64,000 nt of DNA from an uncultured Porphyromonadaceae bacterium (GTDB lineage: Bacteria; Bacteroidota; Bacteroidia; Bacteroidales; Muribaculaceae): positions 23,387-87,386 of the forward strand of contig CAMWNP010000010.1 in NCBI GenBank assembly GCA_947175645.1, read 5' to 3'. The notes under the pieces were generated by a model. It saw nothing but the letters and a program-made list of their open reading frames with translations. It did no database searches and had not been told where the DNA came from. The position numbers and the translations under genes are program-made. Below are positions 26,269 to 35,896 of the stretch, in pieces (within the stretch, counting starts at the first letter, position 1; the number at the start of each line of letters is the position of its first letter).

Positions 26269-26907
26269 TTATTTTTTGGGAGTCCATGTTTCAGGATCTT
26301 CACGCCATTCCTTGAGGGTTTCCTCATCTTCCGGACGGATATCTCCGGTTTTGATGGCGGTTTCGATCATTGCATTGTAGTTGGTCAGCGTGATAAGTTT
26401 TACACCGGCCTGTTTGAAGCGTTCGGCAGCCACCGGGAAACCGTAGGTGAAGATTGCGAGCATGCCGACAACTTCACAACCGGCCGCGCGAATTGCTTCA
26501 ACGGCTTTAAGCGAACTCATACCTGTTGAAACGAGGTCTTCTATCACTATTACTTTCTGACCGGGTTTGAGATTACCTTCGATGAGATTTTCCAGACCAT
26601 GGTCCTTTGGAGTTGAGCGGACGTAAACATAGGGTAAAGAAAGAGTGTCGGCCACCAGCGCGCCTGCAGCGATGGCACCTGTTGCAACACCGGCAACAGC
26701 ATCGACATCCTTGAAATTCTCAAGGATCAGACGTGAGAGTTCCACCTTGATGATGTTGCGAATCTCCGGGTAGGAGAGGGTTTTGCGGTTATCAGTGTAG
26801 ATTGGAGAGTTCCAGCCGCTTGCCCACGTGAAAGGATTAAGTGGTTGAAGTTTTACGGCTTTGATGCTGAGAAGTTTTTCCGCTAAAAGTTGAGCCAACT
26901 GTTTCAT
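26269..26907 (-). CDS. pyrE: Orotate phosphoribosyltransferase (PyrE)
   Basis: PyrE joins orotate with PRPP to make OMP in pyrimidine synthesis. The 212-residue type I PRTase shows the PRPP-binding motif 'VIVIEDLVSTGMSSL', the flexible catalytic loop 'YVRSTPKDHGL' (K-x-H) and 'AGVATGAIAAGALVA'. It is the first gene of the minus-strand unit running to the racemase; an AT-rich 130-bp gap separates it from menA. Confidence 0.97.
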   Translation of the reverse strand: MKQLAQLLAEKLLSIKAVKLQPLNPFTWASGWNSPIYTDNRKTLSYPEIRNIIKVELSRLILENFKDVDAVAGVATGAIAAGALVADTLSLPYVYVRSTPKDHGLENLIEGNLKPGQKVIVIEDLVSTGMSSLKAVEAIRAAGCEVVGMLAIFTYGFPVAAERFKQAGVKLITLTNYNAMIETAIKTGDIRPEDEETLKEWREDPETWTPKK

Positions 26908-27039
26908 GATGGTGGTATGTGTATTTAATGTTTATCCGTTACTGATATTTGATGCGAATTTGAAAAAATTCACACAAAATTACGGAATATTTATGAGATT
27001 CACTAATTTTTTTTGTTGTGGCGGTAAATTTTTTTCTGT

Positions 27040-27906
27040 TCAGATGATGGCCAGGGCGAATGTCACGCTGTAGGCTAAGATAAGTATGGCGGTTTTTCCC
27101 AACAGGGGGTTGAGTTGGGCACCATGCGAACGGGTTATCTTACGCCATAGCAGGATGTGGAGTTGGAGGTAGATGAAAGGGGCTATGAGCCACAGCGGTT
27201 GCTCTGCCCATAGTCTGATGCAGAGGATGATGGCCACCGGAACGTTGAGCAGATAAAGGGTTGAGGTGAAGCGTCGTCCGAACGTCACGGCAAGGGTGCG
27301 CTTCCCCACGGTCCGGTCATCGTCGGCATCGCGGTAGTTGTTGACTATCATGACGTTACTTATTATCAGCCCCATCGCCAGCGACACCAGAAACACTTGC
27401 AGGTTCCATCCTCCGGAGCATAGATAATATGTGAAATTCACCGGCACAAGTCCGAAGAAAATCAGCACTGCCACTTCGCCCAGTCCATGTTGTGACAGTG
27501 GGTAAGGGCCTGTGCTGTAGGCAAACACTCCTATGGCAATGGCTATTCCTACACCTATCAGCCACAGTCCGCCGAAAATGGTCAGCGACAGACCTATGCA
27601 GCAAGCCACGGCAAGAGTCAAGTAAACAGCAATTTTCATGGCGCGTGGAGAGAGGTCACCCTCGGTGACTCCACGGCGAAATCCTTCGCGTCCTTTCTTG
27701 TCCAAGCCCTGCTTGAAGTCGTAATATTCATTGGCGAAATTTGAAGAGATCTGTGCGAGTACGGCAAAGAGCAGGCATAGAATGAGCGGCACGGGGCGAA
27801 AATGTCCGTAGTGCGCAGCCAGTCCGGCTGCCGTTATCACTCCGGCCACAGATACCGGCAGAGTTCGCAGGCGCATAGCCTCAATCCAGGCTTTTACTGT
27901 TTTCAT
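27040..27906 (-). CDS. menA: 1,4-dihydroxy-2-naphthoate polyprenyltransferase (MenA)
   Basis: MenA attaches a polyprenyl chain to dihydroxynaphthoate in the inner membrane, a late step of menaquinone synthesis. The 288-residue protein has about eight to nine membrane helices and the two Asp-rich UbiA motifs: 'NEYYDFKQGLDKKG' and 'NNYRDADDDRTVGKRTL'. Its start overlaps the birA stop by 4 bp. It is the last gene of the eight-gene minus-strand run that contains porX and porW. Confidence 0.95.
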   Translation of the reverse strand: MKTVKAWIEAMRLRTLPVSVAGVITAAGLAAHYGHFRPVPLILCLLFAVLAQISSNFANEYYDFKQGLDKKGREGFRRGVTEGDLSPRAMKIAVYLTLAVACCIGLSLTIFGGLWLIGVGIAIAIGVFAYSTGPYPLSQHGLGEVAVLIFFGLVPVNFTYYLCSGGWNLQVFLVSLAMGLIISNVMIVNNYRDADDDRTVGKRTLAVTFGRRFTSTLYLLNVPVAIILCIRLWAEQPLWLIAPFIYLQLHILLWRKITRSHGAQLNPLLGKTAILILAYSVTFALAII

Positions 27907-28640
27907 ATCACAAAGTGTACCTCCTTGAAAGCAAAGCGGCGGTCTTTTCCGTCGGTGTCACGAAGTGTCATGATTCCGTCAGGGGCTATCTCAATCAGTT
28001 CGGCCTGGAATGGTTCACCGTCGGCTGTGATGTAGGGGTGTAGCCCCTCGCGCCGCCACAGCATGGAATCGTAAGCACGGGTCACGGCCTCACGTCCTTC
28101 GGAATTATCAAGACGTGCCACCCATCCCAAGATAGATTCCACCACCTGCTCCAACAGTGGACGCAGCGGGGTTTCCTGTCCACGCAGATGAATCACTGAA
28201 ACAGGATTGGGAGCATCGGATCTGAACTGTAACTGATTGACGTTCAGTCCTATCCCCACGATGGAACGTGTTATCATGTTTCCCATAAGAGAGTTCTCGA
28301 TCAGTATGCCGGCTATTTTCTGGGCTCCCACATAAATATCGTTGGGCCATTTGATGCATACCTCCTCGGAGCCACGGGTAAACTGTTGCAGGGTTTGCGC
28401 TATCCCCACGGATACGGCTCGTGAAATCAGAAACTGCTCGACCGCCGTTACTGAAGTCGGACGGAGCAGCAGCGAGAAGGTAAGGTTTTTTCCGGGTTCG
28501 GCCTCCCATGAGTTACCTCGCTGACCGCGGCCTGCGGTCTGGCTATGAGCCACCACTACCGTATCTGCAGGGAGCGAGCCGGCATGGTCAGCCATATAAC
28601 TGTTGGTAGAGGTTACCTCGTCAAGTTCGATTATGTTCAT
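27903..28640 (-). CDS. birA: Biotin-[acetyl-CoA-carboxylase] ligase (BirA)
   Basis: BirA makes biotinyl-AMP and attaches biotin to carboxylase carrier proteins. The 245 residues comprise only the catalytic and C-terminal domains, without the N-terminal HTH of the E. coli repressor form, so it should not regulate DNA. Motifs are '[14 protein letters not shown]', the ATP/biotin loop '[18 protein letters not shown]' and 'IKWPNDIYV'. It overlaps tsaE and menA by 4 bp each. Confidence 0.96.
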   Translation of the reverse strand: MNIIELDEVTSTNSYMADHAGSLPADTVVVAHSQTAGRGQRGNSWEAEPGKNLTFSLLLRPTSVTAVEQFLISRAVSVGIAQTLQQFTRGSEEVCIKWPNDIYVGAQKIAGILIENSLMGNMITRSIVGIGLNVNQLQFRSDAPNPVSVIHLRGQETPLRPLLEQVVESILGWVARLDNSEGREAVTRAYDSMLWRREGLHPYITADGEPFQAELIEIAPDGIMTLRDTDGKDRRFAFKEVHFVI

Positions 28641-29074
28641 TCGTCGGGAGTTTCCACGGTAAGCGTACGAGAGAGATCGTCATTGACAGTGATGGTGACC
28701 TTTACGGTGTCGTCAGGGAGAATGTCCGCTATCCTTTCCGGCCACTCAAGCAGGCATACGGCGCCGGAGTCGAAATAATCCTCGACACCTATGTCAAAGG
28801 CCTCCTCGATATCTTCAAGGCGATAGAGGTCAAAGTGATAGATAAGTTCGGCGGTAGTGTCCGAGCGATATTCGTTGATGATGGAGAAGGAGGGAGAATT
28901 GGTGACATCTTCCTCCACGCCCAACTTGTGAGACAGGGCGTTGATGAATGTTGTTTTTCCGGCACCCATCTCGCCATAGAAGGCGAAGATGGTGAAATCA
29001 CCCATCAGAGAAGCGAACTCTCCGGCGGCTTCTGCCAAATCGGCGGTGGATTTTATCTGAATATCTTTTTTCAT
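28637..29074 (-). CDS. tsaE: tRNA threonylcarbamoyladenosine ATPase (TsaE)
   Basis: TsaE is the ATPase partner of TsaB and TsaD in making t6A37 on ANN-decoding tRNAs. The 145-residue protein has a Walker A motif 'GEMGAGKTT' (residues 34-42), the switch '[11 protein letters not shown]', a Walker-B-like 'IYHFDLYRL', and 'LLEWPERI'. The overlap with birA is 4 bp and porX lies 24 bp upstream. Confidence 0.97.
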   Translation of the reverse strand: MKKDIQIKSTADLAEAAGEFASLMGDFTIFAFYGEMGAGKTTFINALSHKLGVEEDVTNSPSFSIINEYRSDTTAELIYHFDLYRLEDIEEAFDIGVEDYFDSGAVCLLEWPERIADILPDDTVKVTITVNDDLSRTLTVETPDE

Positions 29075-29098
29075 TGTCAGGCAGGGGTTGAAATTGTT

Positions 29099-30643
29099 TT
29101 ATTTTGCTTTCATAGACACCAAAGGCACGAGCATTTCCTCCATGGAGATGCCGCCGTGCTGGAAAGTGTCAGTGTAATACTGGACGTAGTAGTTGTAGTT
29201 GTTCGGGTAGGCGAAGAAGTCACGGTTACCGGCAAAAATGTAGGTTGATGAAACGTTGGGTGAAGGAAGCCCGAAGCGTTTGGGATCCTTGATTTCGTAA
29301 ACCTGACGGTTGTTGTAGGTGAGGTTTTTCCCCACTTTGTATCGCAGCGCCGTGTTGGTGTTTTTGTCGCCCACCACCTTTATTGGATTGGTTACCCTTA
29401 TGGTGCCGTGATCCGTGGTGAGGATGATACGGTAGCCTTTGGCGGCGATGGTCTTGAACAGGTCGTATGCGGCGGAGTGTCGGAACCATGATTCGGTGAT
29501 GGAGCGGTAGGCTGCGTTTGACTGAGCCAGTTCGCGTATCATTCGTGACTCAGTTCTGGCGTGCGAGAGCATGTCGATGAAGTTCAGCACAATGACATTT
29601 AGGTTGTTTCCTTCCAGATTCGAGAACTCGCGGAGAAGTTTTTCACCTGCGGCGGAATCGTTGATTTTGTTGTAGGAGAATTTGCATTTGCGCCTGTATC
29701 GTTCGAAATGAGTGGCTATCAGCGGAGATTCGTTGATATTCTTCCCTTCTTCGGCATCCTCGTCGACCCACAGGTCTGGAAACATGGATGCAATCCTTTC
29801 AGGCATCAGCCCTGAGAAGATGGAGTTTCGGGCATATTGTGTAGCCGTGGGAAGGATTGTGCAGTAAAGATCTTCGTCGATGGTGAAGAGTTCGCTCAGC
29901 ATGGGCTTGATGACGGCCCACTGGTCAAGGCGGAAGTTATCAATGAGTATGAAGAATATTTTTTCATCCTCATCAAGCAACGGGAACACCTTTTTCTTGA
30001 AAATATCCGGACTCATTATGAATCCCCGGTCGGGATCGGTTATCCAGTTCTCGTAATTCCGCTTCACGAATTTATAGAACTCGTTGTCCGCTTCCGTTTT
30101 CTGCATTTCCAGAAGTTCGTCCATGTTTGTGTCAGTGGCGGAGAGTTCCAGTTCCCAGAACACCAGGCGCCGGTAGAGGTCGATCCAGTCCTGCAAGGTC
30201 ACACAGTCAGAAATTGACTCGGCAATGCGGTTGAATTCCTCGCGGTAGTCACGTGTGGCTTTTTCCGACACGAGACTTGCCGAGTGTAGGTGCTTCTTGA
30301 TGGATATCAGAATCTGGTTGGGGTTGACCGGTTTTATGAGATAGTCCGAGATTTTGTTACCAACAGCCTGATCCATGATGTTCTCCTCCTCGCTTTTGGT
30401 GATCATTATAACCGGAGTTGCGGGAAGAATCTGCTTGATGCGTGACAATGTCTCCAATCCTGTCAGTCCCGGCATATTTTCATCCAGAATTATGAGGTCC
30501 GGGGGTGTTTCACGTGCTATTTCAATGGCGTCATGACCGTTGTTGGCTGTAACCACATCATAACCTTTCTGTTTCAGAAACAGAATGTGTGGTTTCAGGA
30601 GGTCAATCTCATCGTCTGCCCAGAGTATGGTTTTGTTGTTCAT
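29099..30643 (-). CDS. porX: T9SS regulator PorX (response regulator with PglZ domain)
   Basis: PorX is the response regulator that, with PorY, controls type IX secretion genes in Bacteroidetes and also acts on nucleotide second messengers through its alkaline-phosphatase-like PglZ domain. The 514-residue protein has a receiver domain at residues 1-120 ('ILWADDEIDLL', phosphoacceptor Asp54 in 'LIILDENMPGL', switch residues to 'SDYLIKPVNP'). A helical linker follows, then the PglZ domain from about 200 to the end ('FFILIDNFRLDQW', 'VLNFIDMLSHARTE', 'ILTTDHGTIRV'). porW lies 9 bp upstream in the same operon. No porY is in the window. Confidence 0.96.
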   Translation of the reverse strand: MNNKTILWADDEIDLLKPHILFLKQKGYDVVTANNGHDAIEIARETPPDLIILDENMPGLTGLETLSRIKQILPATPVIMITKSEEENIMDQAVGNKISDYLIKPVNPNQILISIKKHLHSASLVSEKATRDYREEFNRIAESISDCVTLQDWIDLYRRLVFWELELSATDTNMDELLEMQKTEADNEFYKFVKRNYENWITDPDRGFIMSPDIFKKKVFPLLDEDEKIFFILIDNFRLDQWAVIKPMLSELFTIDEDLYCTILPTATQYARNSIFSGLMPERIASMFPDLWVDEDAEEGKNINESPLIATHFERYRRKCKFSYNKINDSAAGEKLLREFSNLEGNNLNVIVLNFIDMLSHARTESRMIRELAQSNAAYRSITESWFRHSAAYDLFKTIAAKGYRIILTTDHGTIRVTNPIKVVGDKNTNTALRYKVGKNLTYNNRQVYEIKDPKRFGLPSPNVSSTYIFAGNRDFFAYPNNYNYYVQYYTDTFQHGGISMEEMLVPLVSMKAK

Positions 30644-30652
30644 AATCGGTTG

Positions 30653-33600
30653 TTATAAAAGGTCATCATCATCACCCTCGGAGCCCGGGGGGTAATATGG
30701 AAGGATGGTCTGTGGCTGAGTCTTGGGTTTGGGAGAGGGTATGGTCTTGGGAGGCTGTGCCGGACGCACCGCAGGTTTGGGAGCGGTGATAGTGTCGGGT
30801 TTTACAGACCGTGCAGGTTTGGCTACAGACGCCTTCTGCTCAGGCGTTGAGACCGGTTGAGGCACAGCCGCTGGCTTGATTTCAGGCTCACTCACCTGCT
30901 TGGTTTCCGGTTCAGCCCCGGTATCGGCAGGTGTTTCCGGCAGTTCCGGTTCATCCTCGAAATCTATAACGCTATCTTCCACAGCATCATATAGTTTGTC
31001 CTCGGCATAGCGGAAGTAATCGTCGAATGAACGGCCCTCACGGAGAAGTTTCTCGAAATCGTCGCGGCTGATGATTACCGGCCGCACGCCCTTGGGCATC
31101 TCCCATGTTTCGTTGTCCGCCATCACTTTTTTGTAGGCGTTCAGTTGGTTCAGATTGTCAAAACCTTTGACGATAAGCAGTCCGAGGCGTCCGAAGTTCA
31201 TCTGTTCAAGGTCAAAATCCTTTATTGCGAACGAGGTGAAGTTGTGCCGGGCTACGCGGAAAAGCAGGTCGTTGGCATTGACACGATCCGTGGGGAACAG
31301 CAGGACGTAGTATTGCTCGCTTTCAGGATTGAGATCAAAGTTGAGATCATCAGTGTTCACGGCCGTGGAGTCGTTACCCAGACGAATATCCCACAACATA
31401 CCGCGGGTGTTGGAGCCACCGCTGTGGAGTTGTCGTCCCTTTGCCAGTTCACGCAGATAGTTCGAGGCTATTGGAGTGATGTCCGTTTCAGGATATAACT
31501 CAAGCATTTTCTTGAGTTGCTCACGGAATTCATCCGGGCGGTTCTCGGTGACATAGGCCAGAGCGTCGAGGTACATGAATTTGGGCATAAGCGGACTGGT
31601 GGGGTAAAGTTCGGCCATGGTCCGGTAAGCCGTGTGGACTTCGGAGTTCCGGTTGGCCAGATAATCCTCGTAGGCCTGCTCGTACATCTGTTCCTGACGT
31701 TGTTCCATAACCCGGAGATTGTCAATATAGTCCGGGTCACGCATGGCCTGACCGTAAAGACTTTCGGGGAAATCGTTGACTATGAGGTTACGGTAACGTT
31801 CGGCCATGGCGTTATTTCCTGACCTTATGTAGATCAGATACAGGTTGTAGTAGACGTCCAGGCGATAGATATTGTCGGGGTAGCGTGACAGCAGACGGTC
31901 AAATTCCGTTATCGCCGCCGGGAAATCCTCCAGTTTGTCTTTCAGGATCACACCCATATTGTAAAGTCCTTCCTGAATGACTTCATTTGCAGTGGCTCGT
32001 TCAAGGTCAGTCTTGGGTATCTGTTTGAGATAGTATTCAACCTTGTGCGGGTCGTTTTCATTTGCCTCCAGTTCGGATTGTTTCTTGCGCTCTTCCGGTG
32101 TGAGCGTGTCATTTGGGATAGAAGTGTCCTCTGATGTTTCCTCATCGGCATCCTCGGAGTTGAATTCCGACATGTCGAAAGATGATTTGTTGCGCCGGCG
32201 CCAGTTGTCTTCCAGTTTTCGGCTACCCCACCGGCGCTGGAATTCGGTTTTGCCGGCATTGCGTGTGGCGGCATTGTAGAAATACCATGAATTGTCGGAG
32301 TTCAGGACGAATGAGTTGGGAGTAGCGGCTGAATTGTTCTGAAGGCCTGTTCCTGCCGCAGCCTGATTGGCAAGATATTCCTCGCGTCGGGCGTCCTCTG
32401 CCTCTTTCTTTTCTTTTTCCTCCAGTTCCTTGATTATTTTGCGTATGATTTTCTCCTGTTCCGGCAGCGGTAATTCCGAAAGGCGGAGAAGAGAATCCTG
32501 AAGAGTCACGTTCTGTGAGTAGATGGCAAGTTCGTCAAGCACGTCGGAGCGCCGTTTGAGCAGTTTGTAGTCGGGGTAGTCGTCAGGAATCTGAGCAATG
32601 GCTTCGGCATAGCAGGGTTGCGCTTTCTCATACTGATGCCGTGTGAAATAGAGACCTCCGAGGGTAAGTTGGGCCATAGCCTTGTCAATTCCGCTGCGGG
32701 TGGATTTCTCCACGGCGAGTTCATAGTTGCGTATTGCTTCTGTTGTGTCTTTACGCGACAGATAGAGATTGCCTATGGCGTAATAAATCTGGTCGAGATA
32801 TTCTTTGTTGCGTCCGTAGCGGGTCATGCGCCGCAGGGCGTCAACCTCTTTTTTTATATCGGTTCCTTCAAACACCTCGCTCTGTTTTATGCGGGCGTTG
32901 AATTTGGTGCGGTATGATGCAGAGTTGGAACTACCGGCTTTTTTGAACGCCTCATAAGCCTGGCTTTTCTCTCCCAGTCGGGCCAGAACCTGTCCCAGCA
33001 GAAAGAATATTCTCGTTTTCTGCGCACCGGAACTCAGTCGAGCCCCTTCCTGAAGATACGGGACAGCCTCGGCATACTTTCCTGATTTCACGTAAAGGTC
33101 GCCGTATGTGATGTTATACAGTTCCTTCAGGCTGTTGTTCGTCAGTTCGTCAGGCTTGATGCGGCTGATGATGGTCTCACTCTCGAAGAGCCAGTCCATG
33201 GAGCAGTAACTCTTTGACTGCCAGAGTTTCGCTTCGGTGACTGTCTGTGGCAGCCAGGTGAAATGCTTGCTCACGTAGAAGAATGTGGAAGCCGCTCCGA
33301 GAAAGTCTCCGTTCATGTACTGGCTGCGCCCCATCATCATCCATGCGTTGTGGAGGAACGGATTATATTCGTCACGTTTCAGCCACGCTTTGTATTCGGC
33401 ACTCTGAGCCTTCCCCGGTTTGCGTGCCGGACGTTTTTTTATTGAGCGTAACTGTATGGCTTTCTGCGCTTTCTCTATTGAGCGGGTGAAATCACCTTGA
33501 GGTTGCGGTGCCTTCTCGTTGCTGCGCGCTTCGGCCGGGTGTGTGTAGAGTAGCCTTGTGTAATCATCCTCGTATTTGTCTTCCATTTCTGCGAGGGTTT

Positions 33601-33763
33601 CCTTGTAGTGCTTGTCGCCGTTATAATATATGTTATAACGGGTTATGAAAGCGGAGTAGTTACGTGAGGCTGCCGTGTTTTTTTTCATGGAACATCCCCC
33701 TGACAGCAGTGCGGCAATCAGAGCGGTCAGTGATGCAAGGATTATGAACGGGGTTCGTTTCAT
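30653..33763 (-). CDS. porW: T9SS component PorW/SprE (TPR lipoprotein)
   Basis: PorW (SprE in gliding Flavobacteria) is an outer-membrane-associated lipoprotein needed for type IX secretion. The 1036-residue protein has lipobox LSGGC with acyl Cys24 and the family N-terminal region ('YSAFITRYNIYYNGDKHY'). TPR arrays cover about 170-430 and 590-760, interrupted by an acidic segment near 440-580. A conserved C-terminal domain ('EQYYVLLFPTDRVNANDL') follows, then a Pro/Lys-rich tail from about 930. It sits between the M16 peptidase and porX with 9-bp gaps. Confidence 0.93.
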   Translation of the reverse strand: MKRTPFIILASLTALIAALLSGGCSMKKNTAASRNYSAFITRYNIYYNGDKHYKETLAEMEDKYEDDYTRLLYTHPAEARSNEKAPQPQGDFTRSIEKAQKAIQLRSIKKRPARKPGKAQSAEYKAWLKRDEYNPFLHNAWMMMGRSQYMNGDFLGAASTFFYVSKHFTWLPQTVTEAKLWQSKSYCSMDWLFESETIISRIKPDELTNNSLKELYNITYGDLYVKSGKYAEAVPYLQEGARLSSGAQKTRIFFLLGQVLARLGEKSQAYEAFKKAGSSNSASYRTKFNARIKQSEVFEGTDIKKEVDALRRMTRYGRNKEYLDQIYYAIGNLYLSRKDTTEAIRNYELAVEKSTRSGIDKAMAQLTLGGLYFTRHQYEKAQPCYAEAIAQIPDDYPDYKLLKRRSDVLDELAIYSQNVTLQDSLLRLSELPLPEQEKIIRKIIKELEEKEKKEAEDARREEYLANQAAAGTGLQNNSAATPNSFVLNSDNSWYFYNAATRNAGKTEFQRRWGSRKLEDNWRRRNKSSFDMSEFNSEDADEETSEDTSIPNDTLTPEERKKQSELEANENDPHKVEYYLKQIPKTDLERATANEVIQEGLYNMGVILKDKLEDFPAAITEFDRLLSRYPDNIYRLDVYYNLYLIYIRSGNNAMAERYRNLIVNDFPESLYGQAMRDPDYIDNLRVMEQRQEQMYEQAYEDYLANRNSEVHTAYRTMAELYPTSPLMPKFMYLDALAYVTENRPDEFREQLKKMLELYPETDITPIASNYLRELAKGRQLHSGGSNTRGMLWDIRLGNDSTAVNTDDLNFDLNPESEQYYVLLFPTDRVNANDLLFRVARHNFTSFAIKDFDLEQMNFGRLGLLIVKGFDNLNQLNAYKKVMADNETWEMPKGVRPVIISRDDFEKLLREGRSFDDYFRYAEDKLYDAVEDSVIDFEDEPELPETPADTGAEPETKQVSEPEIKPAAVPQPVSTPEQKASVAKPARSVKPDTITAPKPAVRPAQPPKTIPSPKPKTQPQTILPYYPPGSEGDDDDLL

Positions 33764-33772
33764 GAATGTGAA

Positions 33773-34993
33773 TCAGGTGTATAACAGTTTGTTACATTTT
33801 TCGGGAGAGAAAATCTGTCGGGCTGTTTCGTTTATTGTGTCAACGGTTATCCGGCGGTAGCGTTCCGCCAGGTCAGAAATACTTTCCCCATGATATTCCG
33901 CCATTGCGATTTCGCTTGCGCGCGGTCCCTGACGGAGCAACGCAAAGGTTCGTTCGCTCTCAGACTTATTTTTCGCGCGTTCAAGTTCATGCTCGGTAAC
34001 GCCGTCGGAAACAAGAATTTCTATTTCTTGCCTGATAGCCTTTTCTGCATCGCCGGGATTCACGCCGGGGTTAAGGATGGCATTGATCATCAGGAATCCG
34101 GCATCCTCGCTACCGGCGATGGAGGCGTCGACTTCCGCGAACAGTCCTGTGGCGAGGAAGAGACGCCGGTAGAAGCGTGATGACCGCCCGGCCGCCAGAA
34201 TATCGGTGATCAAATCTGCGGCAATATATCTGTCGGTGCCATAGCGGTCCATTGGGTAGGCAAGGCATAACATAGGTGCGGGAACGGCATCGTGTACGGT
34301 TAGTTCACGTGCTGATGTCTGCTCCGGTTCCTGAGGAAGATTCCGTGGCGCTGTTTCGTGTGCCGGAATGTCGCCGAACCACTTTTCCGCAAGCGAGAAA
34401 AAACGGTCGGCAGTGACGTTCCCTGACACTCCCAGAATTGCCGTCTGAGGTGAATAGTGCCGGTTGAAGAATTCCTGAACCTGCTCGCGGCTCACATTTC
34501 GCACATGTTCCGGGGTTGCTCCAATCACAGGCCATCGGTAAGGGTGGCGCGTGTAAATGAGGTTGCGCAGATGGTGCATGAACTTACCGTACGGGCGGTT
34601 GGTGCAGGTTTGCTTGAACTCTTCCAGAACCACACCCCGCTGGATTTCAAGAGCCTCGTCGCCCAGGCGTGGCCGTAGCATGCGGTCGCTTTCCAGAAAC
34701 AGTGCCGTTTCAATGTTGTGTGCCGGAAGAATATCATAGAAATTAGTGAAATCGTTTGATGTCCATGCGTTGCTCTGCCCGCCGGCCCTCTGCAGTTCCC
34801 CGTCGAAATCCTTGACATTGGCGCTACCGCCGAACATCAGATGTTCAAAAAGATGTGCCAGACCGGTATGCTCCGGATTCTCGTCACGGGCCCCCACATT
34901 GTAAAGCACGTTTACCGCCACCATGGCCGATGATGGATCATGGTGGTGGACCACACGCAGTCCGTTCGGGAGTGTGTGACGCTCTATCTTCAT
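33773..34993 (-). CDS. M16-family zinc metallopeptidase
   Basis: This 406-residue member of the pitrilysin/processing-peptidase family has the inverted zinc motif HLFEH (residues 47-51) in 'TGLAHLFEHLMFGGS' and the downstream Glu region. No signal peptide is evident, so it appears cytoplasmic, although some relatives are periplasmic. Homologues in Bacteroidetes degrade peptides; its target here is unknown. Its start overlaps the cyclophilin stop by 4 bp, and porW follows after 9 bp. Confidence 0.93.
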   Translation of the reverse strand: MKIERHTLPNGLRVVHHHDPSSAMVAVNVLYNVGARDENPEHTGLAHLFEHLMFGGSANVKDFDGELQRAGGQSNAWTSNDFTNFYDILPAHNIETALFLESDRMLRPRLGDEALEIQRGVVLEEFKQTCTNRPYGKFMHHLRNLIYTRHPYRWPVIGATPEHVRNVSREQVQEFFNRHYSPQTAILGVSGNVTADRFFSLAEKWFGDIPAHETAPRNLPQEPEQTSARELTVHDAVPAPMLCLAYPMDRYGTDRYIAADLITDILAAGRSSRFYRRLFLATGLFAEVDASIAGSEDAGFLMINAILNPGVNPGDAEKAIRQEIEILVSDGVTEHELERAKNKSESERTFALLRQGPRASEIAMAEYHGESISDLAERYRRITVDTINETARQIFSPEKCNKLLYT

Positions 34994-35856
34994 TTTTCCA
35001 CAGTCATGGAAATGATTCGGATATCCTCAGTGGGACGGTCGGCGCGTCCGGTTTCGGCGGATTCGATTTTCTCCACGGTTTCCATGCCGCTTATCACTTC
35101 TCCAAAAACGGTATAAGCCCCGTCAAGGTGGGGCGCGCCACCTTTTTCAATGTAGGCTTTGCGCACATCAGCCGGTATGGTCACCGGATTTGCCTTTGCC
35201 TCTGCTTCGGTTTCGGCTATAAGTTTCTCCTGGAGTTCCATAAGACCGGCCTGGTCGCGGTTGCGTCGCAGTTCCATCACCTTGTCACGGTTCTCTGAAG
35301 CCTTCTTGTTGAAGATAGTCTGCTTCTGTTGCTGCTGCATGGAACGTTCCATCTGGGTCAGGGTTGAGTCATTGAAATTTTGTCCGGTCACAATGTAGAA
35401 CTGTGAGCCTGACGAACGGCGTTCCGGGTTCATTTCATCGCCGGTACGAGCGGCCGCAAGTGCACCGCGCACATGATAATGACGAGGATATGCTATCTCA
35501 GCCTCGATGGTATAGCCCGGGTCACCCATGCCGAGCATTTCGCCGGGTGCCGCATCTTTTGACTTGGGGTCACCGGTCTGAATCATAAAGTCCTTGATGA
35601 CGCGGTGGAACAGTACTCCGTTGTAGAATCCCTCGTTGACAAGTTTGAGGAAGTTGTCGCGGTGGCGTGGTGTGTCACCGAAAAGGCGGATTTTGATGTC
35701 GCCTGCAGTTGTTTTTATATCCACGATGGCATCGCCGTCTGACGCCGTGGTTTCAGGAGTGTTCTTTTCAGTTGCCATATCTTTGTTGTTTGCGTTACTA
35801 CGGCCGCATGAGAACATCATGCATGCCAGTACTATTATAAATATATTTTTCAGCAT
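34990..35856 (-). CDS. Cyclophilin-type peptidyl-prolyl isomerase lipoprotein
   Basis: This isomerase speeds folding of exported proteins at X-Pro bonds. The start is set at 35856, giving 288 residues with a lipoprotein signal (MLKNIFIIVLACMMFSC, acyl Cys17); upstream in-frame codons overlap the preceding gene and are not family-like. The cyclophilin domain shows 'GDIKIRLFGDTPRHRDNF', 'GVLFHRVIKDFMIQTGDP', 'RSSGSQFYIVTG' and 'YTVFGEVISGMETV'. A helical charged insertion is present in the middle (about 175-225). It is probably periplasmic and could help assemble T9SS parts encoded next to it (inference). Confidence 0.93.
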   Translation of the reverse strand: MLKNIFIIVLACMMFSCGRSNANNKDMATEKNTPETTASDGDAIVDIKTTAGDIKIRLFGDTPRHRDNFLKLVNEGFYNGVLFHRVIKDFMIQTGDPKSKDAAPGEMLGMGDPGYTIEAEIAYPRHYHVRGALAAARTGDEMNPERRSSGSQFYIVTGQNFNDSTLTQMERSMQQQQKQTIFNKKASENRDKVMELRRNRDQAGLMELQEKLIAETEAEAKANPVTIPADVRKAYIEKGGAPHLDGAYTVFGEVISGMETVEKIESAETGRADRPTEDIRIISMTVEK

Positions 35857-35896
35857 CTCAGATTGATTTTTATATTGCCGGATTGCAGTGGATGAG

